NCBI RefSeq assembly: GCF_001632775.1
Contig: NZ_CP015249.1
Span: forward strand, 848,686 to 912,685
DNA length: 64,000 nucleotides
Reading direction: 5' to 3'
Source: Dokdonella koreensis DS-123
GTDB taxonomy: Bacteria > Pseudomonadota > Gammaproteobacteria > Xanthomonadales > Rhodanobacteraceae
Of this stretch, positions 17,414-27,451 are shown piece after piece. The first letter of the stretch is position 1. Each line of letters starts with the position of its first letter. The translations under genes were made by a program, and so were the position numbers. Below the pieces are notes generated by a model. The model searched no databases, was not told the DNA's origin, and saw nothing but the letters and a program-made list of their open reading frames with translations.

Positions 17414-18130
17414 TCAGTCGGTGGCGGGCGCCGGGCGGCGGTTCCGCGTGCGGATCCGGTCGACCAGGATCGGCGCCAGCGCCAGCGTCGCCATGCCGAG
17501 CATCGGCAGCACCACGTCGCGCTGGGCGACCAGGCCCAGGCCGAGGCGGCCGTCACGCGCCAGCGAAGCGGCGATGCCGGCGCCGAGACTGGTCTCCACG
17601 GCCGTCATCACCGCTCCGCCGACGGTGCTGGTGGCGAGGAAAAGCCCGAGCGGACAGCGCAGCCAGGCCAGCGCGACCGTCACCGCCCCGTACGGGAAGA
17701 ACGACACCAGGCGCAGGAACAGCGTGTAGCTGACCGGGTGGGCATGGTAGCCCGTGCGAATGCGTGCGATCAGCGGTGGCGGTGGCCGATCCGCGCCGGC
17801 GAAGGCGTGCCGGCTGGCGAGGAACAGCACGCTGGTGCCGAGGATCAGGCCGATCGTCGAGAGCAGCGTGCCTTGCAGCACGCCGAACAGCATGCCGCCG
17901 GCCAGTACGATCAGCACCGCACCGGGCAGGCCGGTCGCCGCCGCGACCGTCATCGCCGCGACCTGGATCAGGCCGGCCGCGACCGGGTGGGCGGCGATCT
18001 GCCGGTGCAGGTCGCCCTGGCGATCGAGCAGGCCCGTCGGATGGAACCGGTCCAGCATGCCCGACGCGTACAAGGCGACGCCGGCGGCGATCAGCAGGAA
18101 CAAGGGCAGGGCGGAGCGCAGGCGCTTCAT
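17414..18130 (-). CDS. TVP38/TMEM64 (DedA/SNARE-associated) family membrane protein
   Basis: The 238-residue protein has five or six membrane helices and the central TVP38/TMEM64 motif: GLPGAVLIVLAGGMLFG, followed by the re-entrant FLRLVSFFPYGAVTVAL and a Gly/Ala-rich helix. Proteins of this DedA-related superfamily are thought to be lipid scramblases or transporters in the inner membrane; the substrate here is unknown. The ATG at 18130 is the first that gives an immediate signal-anchor helix (MKRLRSALPLFLLIAAGVAL). It stands alone, about 150 bases from both neighbours on the same strand. Confidence 0.85.
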   Translation of the reverse strand: MKRLRSALPLFLLIAAGVALYASGMLDRFHPTGLLDRQGDLHRQIAAHPVAAGLIQVAAMTVAAATGLPGAVLIVLAGGMLFGVLQGTLLSTIGLILGTSVLFLASRHAFAGADRPPPPLIARIRTGYHAHPVSYTLFLRLVSFFPYGAVTVALAWLRCPLGLFLATSTVGGAVMTAVETSLGAGIAASLARDGRLGLGLVAQRDVVLPMLGMATLALAPILVDRIRTRNRRPAPATD

Positions 18131-18280
18131 CGGAATCGGGACAGGGAAGGCGGGACGTGGCGCGGGACGCCGCGCAGCGGCCGTCGAGGATACCGGCTTT
18201 GCCGGCCGGACTCGACGTCGCGCCCGCCGCGCGATGCCGTTCCGCGTCGATCGCGCTCCGGTGCCCGATTGCAACGGCGA

Positions 18281-19408
18281 TCAGCGCAGCGTCGCGTAGA
18301 CGGTGACTTCCTCGCGGTCGTGGTAGAGCTGGCGTGCGCGCCAGTCCAGGCGCTTGCCGGCGCCGGCGGCGGCTTCCGCGACGCGCTCGCGGCAGAGCAT
18401 CACCTCGTCGTAGCGCTTCTTCATCGGCAGCTTGAGATTGAACACGGCGTGCCGGCACCAGCCGGCCGCCAGCCAGTCGCCGATGCGCGCGGCCACCCGT
18501 CGCGGCTGCTCGACCATGTCGCAGACCAGCCAGTCGACCGGGCGCGCCGGCTGATAGCGGAAGCCGTCCTCGCGCCGGTGGTCGACCAGGCCCGATTCGA
18601 GCAGGCCGGCATCCATCGGCCCGTTGTCGACGGCGGTGACGTGGATCGAACGCCGGGCCAGCTGCCAGGTCCAGCCGCCCGGCGCGGCCCCCAGATCGAC
18701 CGCGCTCATGCCGGGCCGCAGCCAGCGCTCGCGCTCGCCGGCGTCGAGCAACACGAAGAAGGCTTCCTCGAGCTTCAGTGTGGAGCGGCTCGGCGCGCCG
18801 CGCGGGAAGCGCAGGCGCGGGATGCCGCCGGGCCAGGGGGCGCTGTGCGCGACATCGGCCACCGCCACCAGGGCGGTGGCCGGATCGAGCAGGCCCAGGT
18901 GCAGCCGCCAGCGCGAGTCGGCCGCGATCAGACGCTCGCGCTTCATCGCCACGATCAGGGCGGTGTTGAGCGCCCGGCACAGGCCGGAGAGTTCGCGCCC
19001 TTCGGTGCTGTCGGGCGATTCGATCCAGGCGTCGGCGAACGTCAGGCCGGTGGCACGGATGGCCGGCATCAGAACGGCGAGCCGATCGGTGGCCGGCAAT
19101 CGATCGACGCGCGCGTGCAGCCGCAGCCATTGCCGGGCGAAGATCAGCGCGTCCGTGCGCAAGGCCCGGTCGTAGCGCGTGGCCGATGCCTCGTCGGCCA
19201 GGATGAACTCCACGTAGCCGCTGTCGCGCCGGGCCCGGGCGTAGCCGCCGGTCGCCAGGGCGGCGTCGCGGGCGGCCAGCTCCTGCGCACAGTCGTTCTC
19301 GAAGCCGGGGCGGCACCAGGCCAGGAAGCCGTCGATGGGGCGACGGGGAAGCGCGGTGTCGGGCATGGAGGCTGCAGGATCCGGAGGAGTGGCCGGATTA
19401 TCGTTCAT
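18281..19408 (-). CDS. rlmM: 23S rRNA 2'-O-ribose methyltransferase RlmM (C2498)
   Basis: RlmM methylates the 2'-hydroxyl of C2498 in 23S rRNA using S-adenosylmethionine. The 375 residues match the E. coli length (366). An N-terminal THUMP-like region (about 30-180) is followed by a Rossmann methyltransferase domain with motif I AVDLGAAPGGWTWQLA, VTAVDNGPM, and catalytic-site elements WLVCDMVEQP and FNLKLPMKKRYDEV (Lys of the KDKE tetrad). The ATG at 19408 gives the normal family N-terminus after a short Pro-rich lead (MNDNPATPPDPAASMP); the second Met at residue 15 is an alternative. Confidence 0.93.
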   Translation of the reverse strand: MNDNPATPPDPAASMPDTALPRRPIDGFLAWCRPGFENDCAQELAARDAALATGGYARARRDSGYVEFILADEASATRYDRALRTDALIFARQWLRLHARVDRLPATDRLAVLMPAIRATGLTFADAWIESPDSTEGRELSGLCRALNTALIVAMKRERLIAADSRWRLHLGLLDPATALVAVADVAHSAPWPGGIPRLRFPRGAPSRSTLKLEEAFFVLLDAGERERWLRPGMSAVDLGAAPGGWTWQLARRSIHVTAVDNGPMDAGLLESGLVDHRREDGFRYQPARPVDWLVCDMVEQPRRVAARIGDWLAAGWCRHAVFNLKLPMKKRYDEVMLCRERVAEAAAGAGKRLDWRARQLYHDREEVTVYATLR

Positions 19409-19443
19409 GCATCGCGGCCAGGCATGGCGAGGCCCGCCACGGG

Positions 19444-20004
19444 TCAGTACATCGCTCCGCCATCGCGCGCGTAGCGGTGCAGCACCTCGCGGGCTTGGTC
19501 GCGCAGGATGTCGCGGTGGACGGTGATGCCGCGGCGCTGCAGCTCGCCGATCCAGTCGGCCGGCAACGGGCCTTCGTCGAACGTGGTCAGCGTCATGACG
19601 TCTTCGGACCGCGCGCCGATCAGCAGCGCGTCGACGCCGGCCCAGACCGTCGCGCCGTAGCACTGGCAGCACGGCTGCGAGCTGGTGGCCAGCACGTAGC
19701 GGCTGCCGTCCTCGTTGAGGCGCTTGCGCTGCAGCCGTTGCTGCGCGGTCATGTAGGCCATCATCTCGGCATGGGCGACCGAGCAGGCCTGCGGCACGAC
19801 CCGGTTGACGCCGACGCCGACCACGCGGCCGTTCGCATCGAACACTGCCGCGCCGAACGGGCCGCCGGTCCGATGGTCGATGTTGAGCCGCGACAGCGCG
19901 ATCGCGAGCCCGACCTGGGCTTCGTCGCCGGCATAGGTCTGCTGCAGATCGACCGCATCGGTGATCCAGGCGGGCAGGGTCAGGTGGACCTGGAGGTAGA
20001 GCAT
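19444..20004 (-). CDS. nucleoside/cytidine deaminase family protein
   Basis: The 186-residue protein has the zinc motifs of the CMP/dCMP and guanine deaminase fold: HAE at 78-80 (zinc His and proton-shuttling Glu) and PCCQC at 111-115 (PCxxC zinc ligands). GGPFGAAVFDANGRVVGVGVN (48-68) is the usual substrate-pocket strand pair. The order and spacing look like guanine deaminase or the tRNA adenosine deaminase group, but TadA-specific features are missing, so the substrate is open. Its ATG shares one base with the TGA of the lipoprotein gene (TGATG at 20002-20006), so it is translationally coupled to it and belongs to the glnS transcript. Confidence 0.85.
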   Translation of the reverse strand: MLYLQVHLTLPAWITDAVDLQQTYAGDEAQVGLAIALSRLNIDHRTGGPFGAAVFDANGRVVGVGVNRVVPQACSVAHAEMMAYMTAQQRLQRKRLNEDGSRYVLATSSQPCCQCYGATVWAGVDALLIGARSEDVMTLTTFDEGPLPADWIGELQRRGITVHRDILRDQAREVLHRYARDGGAMY

Positions 20005-20335
20005 CAGCGCACCTCGCCGCCGTCGGTGACGTGGGTACAGCGCTCGGCGACGCAGCGGCAGCCGCTGATGACCGGGTAGCCGCAGACGCCGGACATGCCG
20101 GTCCGCGCGCATTCGGCGGCGACGCGCTCGGGAAAGGTCGGGCTGTCCTTGTTGACGCAGGCCGGATAGTGGCCGCAGCAGTTGCCGACGTCCTTCACGG
20201 CGCAGTCGGCGTCGACCTTGCAGCGGTAGTCGACCTCGGCCGCGGGCGCCGGCGTGGCCGTCGCCGCCGGCGCCACCGCATGCGCGCAGCCTGCCAGGCC
20301 GGCCAGGCACACGGCGAGCACGGCCAGGCGGAGGC

Positions 20336-20339
<4 letters not shown>
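20004..20339 (-). CDS. small Cys-rich lipoprotein
   Basis: The 111-residue product has a lipoprotein signal peptide with lipobox LAGC (Cys18). After an Ala/Pro/Thr-rich linker the mature domain holds ten more Cys in about 70 residues (YRCKVDADC, GNCCGHYPAC, AEC, GVCG, GCRC, ERC). That suggests a compact disulfide-bonded domain at the outer or inner membrane. I do not recognise a family. It lies between glnS and a deaminase gene with overlaps at both ends (ATGA with glnS, TGATG with the deaminase), so the three genes are translated together. The strict overlaps support it as a real gene despite its small size. Confidence 0.75.
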
Positions 20340-22063
<1,724 letters not shown>

Positions 22064-22093
22064 GCGCGTGGGTCGACGGGCAAAGGCGCAAGT

Positions 22094-23380
22094 CTACCCG
22101 CTGGGCTCGCGGGCGTCGCCGGATTGACGGGCGGGCTCGGGCCGGTCCGCGCCGGGTCCGGACGCCGGGTGCCGCATCGACGTGCTCTTGCGACTGCGCC
22201 GGCGTTGAAACGGCCGCTCGATCCAGGCGTAGGACAGGTGCGCGACGAGAAGCGTCGCCGGCAGGACCAGTGCCAGCAGCGCCCAGAATCGGGCGGCCGG
22301 AGGCATCGATTCGGGGATGTGCGGCAGGATCGGGATCAGGATCGGCATGTGCCACAGGTAGATGCCGAAGCTGGTCTTGCCGAGGTATCTCAAGAGCCGG
22401 TTGTCGAGCAGGCCGCTGCCCGGCCGTGCGTTCCAGGCGGCGGCCAGGAGCACCGGAACCAGGCAGGCGCTGAACAGCCCATGCCACACGTACAGCAAGG
22501 GATGGCCGGACCAGTAGCTGTCGGCCACCCGGATCATCGCGCCGCCGAGCAGCACCATCCCGGCGACGCCGCCCCAGAACCACGCGGCCGGGTATCGCGG
22601 GCGCCAGTTGCGCTGCGCGGCGGCTACGAATGCCGCGCCGGCCAGCATGCCGATCACGAACTGGTCGATGCGGCCGGGCAGCCGCTCGATTTCGGCGATG
22701 CGTATCGGGATGGGGGCCGAAGCGTTCACCGCGGAGGCCCACAGGCGGTAGCCGATCGCGATGACCAGCGCGGCGAGCAGCAGCCAGGGCCAGCGCCTGC
22801 GATCGATCAGAGGGGCGATCAGCGGCAGGACGAGATAGAACGAGAACTCGATCGGCAGCGTGAACCAGACGCCGACCAGCGGCGCGATCCAATCCGTTCC
22901 GATGTTGAACCAGAGGAAGAGATGTCCCAGCAGCTCGCGGCCGCTCAGCAGGCGGCCGTGGCCGAGCACGAGCGCGAGCAGCAGCAGAACGGCCAGCTGG
23001 ACGAGATAGGCCGGGTAGATCCTCAGCGCCCGCCGCACCAGGTAGCGCCCCGTGTCCGGCTTCGGAGCGCCGGCATAGCGCCAGCGCGCATAGGGCAGGA
23101 CCAGGAGGAAGGCCGACAGGCAGAAGAACACGTCCACGCCGGCCCACCCCATCATCAGGAAGGCCTCGAGTCCGAACGGCGCCGTCTCGGTGAGGCGCAG
23201 GCTCGGCAGGCCGGTCATCATCCACACGTGAAACAGCAGGACCCACAGCGCGGCGAAGCCGCGCAGGCCGTCCAGGGCGGGGATCGCGCCAGCGGGGGCG
23301 GCAGGCGGAACGGATCGCGGGGCTGCGTCGTCGGTGTGCGGGATGGCATCGGGCGCCCGCGCATCCGGACCCGGGCGCAT
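22094..23380 (-). CDS. membrane acyltransferase (acyltransferase 3 family)
   Basis: The 428-residue protein has about ten membrane helices and the signature elements of acyltransferase 3 proteins, which transfer acyl groups to sugars of the cell surface: ALDGLRGFAALWVLLFH (catalytic-type RG..H region, residues about 36-52), FFCLSAFLL, YLVRRALRIYPAYL and the final FGIYLWHMP helix. LysE-type OafA proteins have the same order, but this one lacks the extra SGNH domain. It is probably involved in O-acetylation of lipopolysaccharide or another glycan; the target is unknown. The N-terminal 35 residues are Pro/Ala-rich. Its ATG shares a base with the TGA of the upstream DUF3253 gene (TGATG), so the two are coupled. 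Confidence 0.88.
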   Translation of the reverse strand: MRPGPDARAPDAIPHTDDAAPRSVPPAAPAGAIPALDGLRGFAALWVLLFHVWMMTGLPSLRLTETAPFGLEAFLMMGWAGVDVFFCLSAFLLVLPYARWRYAGAPKPDTGRYLVRRALRIYPAYLVQLAVLLLLALVLGHGRLLSGRELLGHLFLWFNIGTDWIAPLVGVWFTLPIEFSFYLVLPLIAPLIDRRRWPWLLLAALVIAIGYRLWASAVNASAPIPIRIAEIERLPGRIDQFVIGMLAGAAFVAAAQRNWRPRYPAAWFWGGVAGMVLLGGAMIRVADSYWSGHPLLYVWHGLFSACLVPVLLAAAWNARPGSGLLDNRLLRYLGKTSFGIYLWHMPILIPILPHIPESMPPAARFWALLALVLPATLLVAHLSYAWIERPFQRRRSRKSTSMRHPASGPGADRPEPARQSGDAREPSG

Positions 23381-23718
23381 CAGTCGGGCCAGGCCGGGGC
23401 CGCTTCGCGCAGGCGCAGCCGGACCGGGCCGCGCGCATGGCGGATGTCCACGGCGGCCTCGCCCTGCGTGGCATCGAGGATGCCGGCCTCGATCATCGTC
23501 GTGGCGACAGTGCGCAGCGGCCGCATCAGGTCGCGCCAGTCGCAGCCGATGCGCAAGGCGACGCTGCGGGCTGCATCGTGGATGTCGATCGTGGTCCCGG
23601 TTCCGCGAGCACCGAGCATCTGCAAGACGCAGGCCCGGATCGTGTCGGAAAGCTCGTCGTCGGGAAGCTGGACCATGAAGACCGGGATCTGGCGTGGCGG
23701 ATCGGCGCGGCGGATCAT
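23380..23718 (-). CDS. DUF3253 family protein
   Basis: A 112-residue soluble protein that matches the small DUF3253 family as I remember it: a central helical part (IRACVLQMLGARGTGTTI), the DWRDLMRPLRTVATTMIEAG segment, and the ending DIRHARGPVRLRL, which is the family's most conserved stretch. The fold is probably a winged helix; its function is not established. The ATG at 23718 (MIRRADPPRQ) is used; a longer frame upstream would run into the promoter region of the divergent gene. The stop is coupled to the acyltransferase start. Confidence 0.7.
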   Translation of the reverse strand: MIRRADPPRQIPVFMVQLPDDELSDTIRACVLQMLGARGTGTTIDIHDAARSVALRIGCDWRDLMRPLRTVATTMIEAGILDATQGEAAVDIRHARGPVRLRLREAAPAWPD

Positions 23719-23796
23719 GCGCCGATCCTCCGATGGCGTCCAGATCGTGCCGGCGTCGACTGGACCGCCCGGCCGGCTTTGCGGCAAAGTGCGTGC

Positions 23797-24054
23797 GTGA
23801 AGATCGCCTGCCGCTCCGATTCGCTGATCGATGCCCATCTGCGCAAGGGGGTGCTCGAGGCGGGCGGTGTCCGCGCCCACGTCGGCGGCGAGTACCTTTC
23901 CGGCGCGCTCGGCGAGATGCCGGCCTGCGGTCTCTACGTCGTGTGGGTGGACGACGCCGACCTGGCCTCGGCGAAACGGTTGCTGGCCGAGCTGGACGGT
24001 GATCCCGGCGATCTGCCGGCGGACGATGACGACCTGACCGAGCTGCTGGCTTGA
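23797..24054 (+). CDS. DUF2007 family protein (putative signal-transducing protein)
   Basis: An 85-residue protein starting at GTG. KIACRSDSLIDAHLRKGVLEAGGVRAHV and EYLSGALGEMPACGLYVVWV (each shown in pieces: SLIDAHLRKGVLEAGG, GEYLSGALGEMPA) match the DUF2007 family, whose members are about 70-85 residues, resemble PII-like small regulators and sit beside metabolic or transport genes. An acidic tail (GDLPADDDDLTELLA) follows. The function is unknown. Its stop overlaps the TTG start of the EamA transporter by 3 bases, so the two are likely coupled. The start codon GTG fits a leader of only about 70 bases from the divergent gene. Confidence 0.8.
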   Translation: MKIACRSDSLIDAHLRKGVLEAGGVRAHVGGEYLSGALGEMPACGLYVVWVDDADLASAKRLLAELDGDPGDLPADDDDLTELLA

Positions 24055-24950
24055 CCGCGACGCCGGCCGTTCCGCGCGACGCGGTCTGGCAGATGGGCGC
24101 GGGTGCCGCGCTGATCAGCACGACGAGCATCTTCGTCCGGCTGGCGGACGTGGGCCCGAATGTCTCGGCGTTCTACCGGATGCTGTTCGGTGCGGTGATG
24201 CTGCTGGCCGGGCTGCTGGTCCTGCGGCAGTGGCGGCCGGTGAAGCTGCGCGAGGCCGGCTGGCTGCTGCTGCCCGGCGTCGCCTTCGCGGTGGACCTGA
24301 TGCTCTGGCACCGCAGCATCCACCAGGTCGGGCCGGGTCTGGCCACCTTGCTGGGCAACTTCCAGGTGTTCCTGATGGCACTGGCCGGCGTGCTGATCTA
24401 CCGCGAGCGGATCGGCGCCGCCTTCGCTGCCGGCACCGCGCTGGCGCTGGTCGGTCTCTACCTGCTGGTCGGCCTGGACTGGTCCCGGTTCGGCGCCGAG
24501 TACCGCCAGGGCGTGGTGTTCGGCCTGCTGACCGGCGTGGCCTACGCGGTCTACCTGCTGACGACGCGCCACCTGCAACGCAGCGGCCAGGTGACGCTGG
24601 CACCGGCACAGCTGATCTGCGTGACCTCGTGGATCTGCGCCGGCGTGCTCGGCACGTCGATGCTCGCCAACGGCGAGAGCTTCGCGATCCCGGACCTGGG
24701 CTCGCTCGGCGCGCTGCTGGGCCTGGCCTTCTTCGGGCAGGTGCTGGGCTGGATCCTGCTGGTGCGGGCGATGCCGCGCCTGCCCGCCTCGCTGGTCGGC
24801 CTGCTGCTGTTGCTGCAGCCGGGCCTCTCGTTCGTGTTCGACGTGATCGTGTTCGCGCGCCCGACCCGCGGCATGGACTGGCTGGGCGTGGGGCTTTCGC
24901 TGCTCGGCATCTTCATCGGCTCCTGGCGGCCGGCATCGCCCAGGACCTGA
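24051..24950 (+). CDS. EamA/DMT superfamily transporter
   Basis: The 299-residue protein has ten membrane helices in two repeats, as expected for the drug/metabolite transporter superfamily. Characteristic stretches are STTSIFVRLADVGPNVSAFYR, LLGNFQVFLMALAGVLIYRER and LPASLVGLLLLLQPGLSFV. It probably exports or imports a small metabolite across the inner membrane; the substrate is not readable. Translation starts at a TTG overlapping the TGA of the DUF2007 gene. The next gene is 260 bases away behind its own promoter and riboswitch, so it is not clearly part of the methionine unit. Confidence 0.88.
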   Translation: MTATPAVPRDAVWQMGAGAALISTTSIFVRLADVGPNVSAFYRMLFGAVMLLAGLLVLRQWRPVKLREAGWLLLPGVAFAVDLMLWHRSIHQVGPGLATLLGNFQVFLMALAGVLIYRERIGAAFAAGTALALVGLYLLVGLDWSRFGAEYRQGVVFGLLTGVAYAVYLLTTRHLQRSGQVTLAPAQLICVTSWICAGVLGTSMLANGESFAIPDLGSLGALLGLAFFGQVLGWILLVRAMPRLPASLVGLLLLLQPGLSFVFDVIVFARPTRGMDWLGVGLSLLGIFIGSWRPASPRT

Positions 24951-24982
24951 ACCTGCCGATACCGGCATGGTCTTCCGGATTG

Positions 24983-25004
24983 GGCGTATAGACGTCTATA
25001 CGCC
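24983..25004. promoter_or_regulatory. perfect 22-bp palindrome upstream of the metX promoter, candidate operator
   Basis: Positions 24983-25004 read identically on both strands, centred on AGACGTCT (24990-24997). It ends two bases before the -35 hexamer at 25007. A SahR-like repressor, SamR, has been described as controlling methionine genes in Xanthomonadales, and this is a reasonable candidate site for it; I cannot confirm the motif. AGACGTCT is also the MetJ box of enterics, but MetJ is not expected in this group. Confidence 0.6.
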
Positions 25005-25006
25005 TA

Positions 25007-25035
25007 TTGACGGGACGTCGTCGCCTGCGTAGAGT
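25007..25035 (+). promoter_or_regulatory. sigma70-type promoter of the metX-metB operon
   Basis: TTGACG (25007-25012) and TAGAGT (25030-25035) are separated by 17 bases. Transcription would start near 25042, exactly at the 5' end of the riboswitch aptamer, which supports both calls. Confidence 0.65.
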
Positions 25036-25042
25036 GCGCCCA

Positions 25043-25157
25043 CTCATCGCGACCGGTCGAGACACTGGGTCTGAGACGCCGGGGCAACCGCGACCTATGT
25101 CGCATGGTGCCAATTCCAGCGGGGATGTCCGGCATGGGCCGGGCCCCGGGAGATGAG
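25043..25157 (+). promoter_or_regulatory. SAM riboswitch (S-box/SAM-I type) in the metX leader
   Basis: The leader contains the conserved S-box core: a K-turn region ending CCGGGGCAACC (25079-25089), a P3 hairpin (GCGACctatGTCGC, 25090-25103) and GGTGCCAATTCC (25106-25117). The outer helix P1 is closed by CTCATC (25043-25048) pairing with GATGAG (25152-25157), and CCGGC/GCCGG forms a P4-like stem (about 25129-25144). Binding S-adenosylmethionine would turn off metX-metB. The expression platform was not resolved; about 45 bases separate P1 from the AGGAG ribosome site at 25203-25207. Confidence 0.85.
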
Positions 25158-25213
25158 CGGCCGCGCCTCGTGCGCGCTGCTCCGGTCGCGCAGCCCGAAT
25201 CCAGGAGCCTCGC

Positions 25214-26206
25214 GTGGCCGCTGTGCTTTCCCTCGACGTTCCAGCCGATATCGCCGGGTGTCCCGCGCCCGAGCGCGGCGTCCTGCGGCTGCCGGCGTTC
25301 CGGCTGGCCGGCGGGATCACGCTGGCCGATGCGCAGCTGGCCTGGCAGGCCTGGGGCGCACCGGCGGGGCCGGTCGTCGTGGTCCTGGGCGGCATCTCGG
25401 CGGGGCGCGATCCGGGCCGCTGGTGGGCGTCCCAGTGCGGTCCAGGCCGGGCGCTCGACCCGCGCGTGCTGCGCATCGTCTCGATCGACTGGCTGGGCGG
25501 TGCCGATGCCTCGAGCGGGCCGGTCGCCGGCGCCGCGACGTTCCCGGCGATCGACAGCGTCGACCAGGCGTCGGCGATCCTGGCCGTCCTCAACCACCTC
25601 GGCATCGCGCGCATCGCGCTTGCGATCGGCGCCTCGTACGGCGGCTGCGTCGTGCAGCACCTGGCACGCCTGGCCGGCGAACGGATCGGGCGTGCTGTCG
25701 TGATCAGCGCCGCTCATCGGGCCGGCGCCTGGGCGCAGGGCCTGCGCGCGCTGCAGCGCGCGCTGGTGGCCGAAGCGGCACCGGAGCGGCAGCAGGCGGC
25801 GCTGGCCCAGGCCCGGCAGCTGGCGATGCTGAGCTACCGCACGCCGCGGGAGCTGGAGGCGCGCTTCGGCGAGGCCGAGCCGGAACGGGGCATCCATGGC
25901 TGGCTCGACGCGCACGGCGAGCGGTTCGCGGCCCGCTTCCCGGCACAGGCTTTCCTGACGCTGTCGGCATCGCTCGACGCGCATCGCTGCCGGCCCGAGG
26001 CGATCGCCGTTCCGGTCACCCTGGTCGGCGTGCGCGACGACCTGCTGGTGCCGGTGCAGTCGCTGCGTGCGTTCGCCGACCGGCTGGGCGCGGCCTGCAC
26101 GCTGGTGGAGTTCGATTCGATCTACGGTCACGACGCCTTCTTGAAGGAGGACGAGACCATCGCCGGGATTTTCCGGCAGGCGCTGGTTGCGGAGGAATGC
26201 GCATGA
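25214..26206 (+). CDS. metX: homoserine O-acyltransferase (probably O-succinyltransferase), MetX family
   Basis: The 330-residue alpha/beta-hydrolase fold protein activates homoserine for methionine synthesis. The catalytic triad is Ser141 in GASYGG, Asp276 in VRDDLLVP and His306 in YGHDAFL. Length is shorter than acetyl-type MetX (about 370), which fits the succinyl-transferring Xanthomonad group; the substrate choice is an inference. The GTG start at 25214 is set by AGGAG at 25203-25207. A SAM riboswitch and promoter precede the gene, and metB overlaps its stop by 4 bases (ATGA), so both are feedback-controlled by S-adenosylmethionine. Confidence 0.92.
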   Translation: MAAVLSLDVPADIAGCPAPERGVLRLPAFRLAGGITLADAQLAWQAWGAPAGPVVVVLGGISAGRDPGRWWASQCGPGRALDPRVLRIVSIDWLGGADASSGPVAGAATFPAIDSVDQASAILAVLNHLGIARIALAIGASYGGCVVQHLARLAGERIGRAVVISAAHRAGAWAQGLRALQRALVAEAAPERQQAALAQARQLAMLSYRTPRELEARFGEAEPERGIHGWLDAHGERFAARFPAQAFLTLSASLDAHRCRPEAIAVPVTLVGVRDDLLVPVQSLRAFADRLGAACTLVEFDSIYGHDAFLKEDETIAGIFRQALVAEECA

Positions 26207-27396
26207 GTTCCCTGTCTCTCGATACGATCGCGGTGCGCTCCGGCGTCGACAGCGACACCGCCCACGGCGCGGTCATGCCGCCGCTGTACCTGTCCACCAA
26301 TTTCAGCTTCGCCGGATTCGGCCAGAAGCGCGCCTACGACTACACCCGTTCGGGCAATCCGACGCGAGACACGCTCGCCGGCGCCCTGGCCGAGCTGGAG
26401 GGCGGGCAGGGCGCCGTGGTGACGGCGAGCGGCATGGCCGCGGTGGCGCTGGTCGCTGCCGCGCTGCTCGAGCCGGGGGATCTGCTGGTTGCGCCGCACG
26501 ATTGCTACGGCGGTACCTGGCGCCTGTTCAACGCCCAGGCCCAGCGCGGTCTCTATCGCGTCCAGTTCGTCGATTTCCACGATCCGCGCGCGCTCGCCGC
26601 CGCACTGGCCGACGGTCCCAAGCTGGTCTGGATCGAGACGCCGTCCAACCCGCTGCTGCGCATCACGGACATCCGCCACGTCGCCGAGACCGCGCATGAG
26701 GCCGGCGCGCTGGTGGTCGTCGACAACACCTTCCTGTCACCCCTGCTGCAGCAGCCGATCGCGTTGGGGGCCGATGCCGTCGTGCACTCGACGACGAAGT
26801 ACCTGAACGGCCATTCCGACGTGGTCGGCGGCGCGGTGATAGGGCGCGATGCGGCGTTGACCGAGCGGCTGGCGTGGTGGGCCAACTGCCTCGGGCTGAC
26901 CGGCGCGCCGTTCGACAGCTACCTCACCTTGCGCGGCCTGCGCACGTTGAAGGTGCGCCTGGATCGCCACGAAGCGAACGCGCGCGTGCTGGCCGAGCGC
27001 CTGCAGGCGCATCCGGCGGTTCGCGCCGTCCACTATCCGGGCCTGGCGAGCCATTCCGGGCACGTGCTCGCGCGCCGCCAGCAGAGCGGGTTCGGCGCGA
27101 TGCTGAGTTTCGAACTCGAAGGCGGCGTGGCCGCGGCGCGCGCCTTCGTCGAAGGACTGGCGTGCTTCACGCTGGCCGAATCGCTCGGTGGCGTCGAGAG
27201 CCTGGTCTGTCACCCAGCCGGAATGACCCATGCGGCGATGGCGCCTGAAGCGCGGGCCCGTGCCGGCATCGCCGATGGCCTGCTGCGGCTGTCGGTGGGC
27301 ATCGAGGACGAGGGCGACCTGGCGCGCGACGTCGAGGCCGCGCTCGGTCGCGTCGAAGCGGTGGTCGGCTCGGCGCGCGCGGCTTCCGCCGCCTAG
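26203..27396 (+). CDS. metB: cystathionine gamma-synthase / O-succinylhomoserine-dependent PLP enzyme
   Basis: The 397-residue protein belongs to the Cys/Met metabolism PLP family. The cofactor Lys is Lys199 in HSTTKYLNGHSD; YTRSGNPTRDTLAGALAELE (47-66) and the ASGMAAV loop bind PLP phosphate, and SLGGVESLVCHPAGMTHAAM is the typical C-terminal active-site strand. It would join the acylated homoserine from MetX with cysteine (cystathionine) or sulfide. Of the two close Met codons the ATG at 26203 is preferred: GGAGG (26191-26195) is seven bases upstream, whereas the ATG at 26197 would be too close. It overlaps the metX stop. Confidence 0.92.
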   Translation: MSSLSLDTIAVRSGVDSDTAHGAVMPPLYLSTNFSFAGFGQKRAYDYTRSGNPTRDTLAGALAELEGGQGAVVTASGMAAVALVAAALLEPGDLLVAPHDCYGGTWRLFNAQAQRGLYRVQFVDFHDPRALAAALADGPKLVWIETPSNPLLRITDIRHVAETAHEAGALVVVDNTFLSPLLQQPIALGADAVVHSTTKYLNGHSDVVGGAVIGRDAALTERLAWWANCLGLTGAPFDSYLTLRGLRTLKVRLDRHEANARVLAERLQAHPAVRAVHYPGLASHSGHVLARRQQSGFGAMLSFELEGGVAAARAFVEGLACFTLAESLGGVESLVCHPAGMTHAAMAPEARARAGIADGLLRLSVGIEDEGDLARDVEAALGRVEAVVGSARAASAA

Positions 27397-27414
27397 GCCG
27401 AAAACCCGGAACCC

Positions 27415-27446
27415 CGGCGCCGCCGCGCAGCGCAGCGGCGGCGCCG
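27415..27446. terminator. 12-bp hairpin between convergent metB and rnk
   Basis: Arms 27415-27426 and 27435-27446 are perfectly complementary (GGCGCCGCCGC core) around an 8-base loop, between two convergent genes. There is no T-run, so this is a candidate bidirectional terminator. Confidence 0.45.
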
Positions 27447-27451
27447 TTGCA

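Noticed and set aside
24983-25004. MetJ operator
   Set aside because: The core AGACGTCT equals the MetJ box, but only one full box is present and MetJ is not expected in Xanthomonadales. It is kept as an operator of unknown regulator, with SamR as the candidate.
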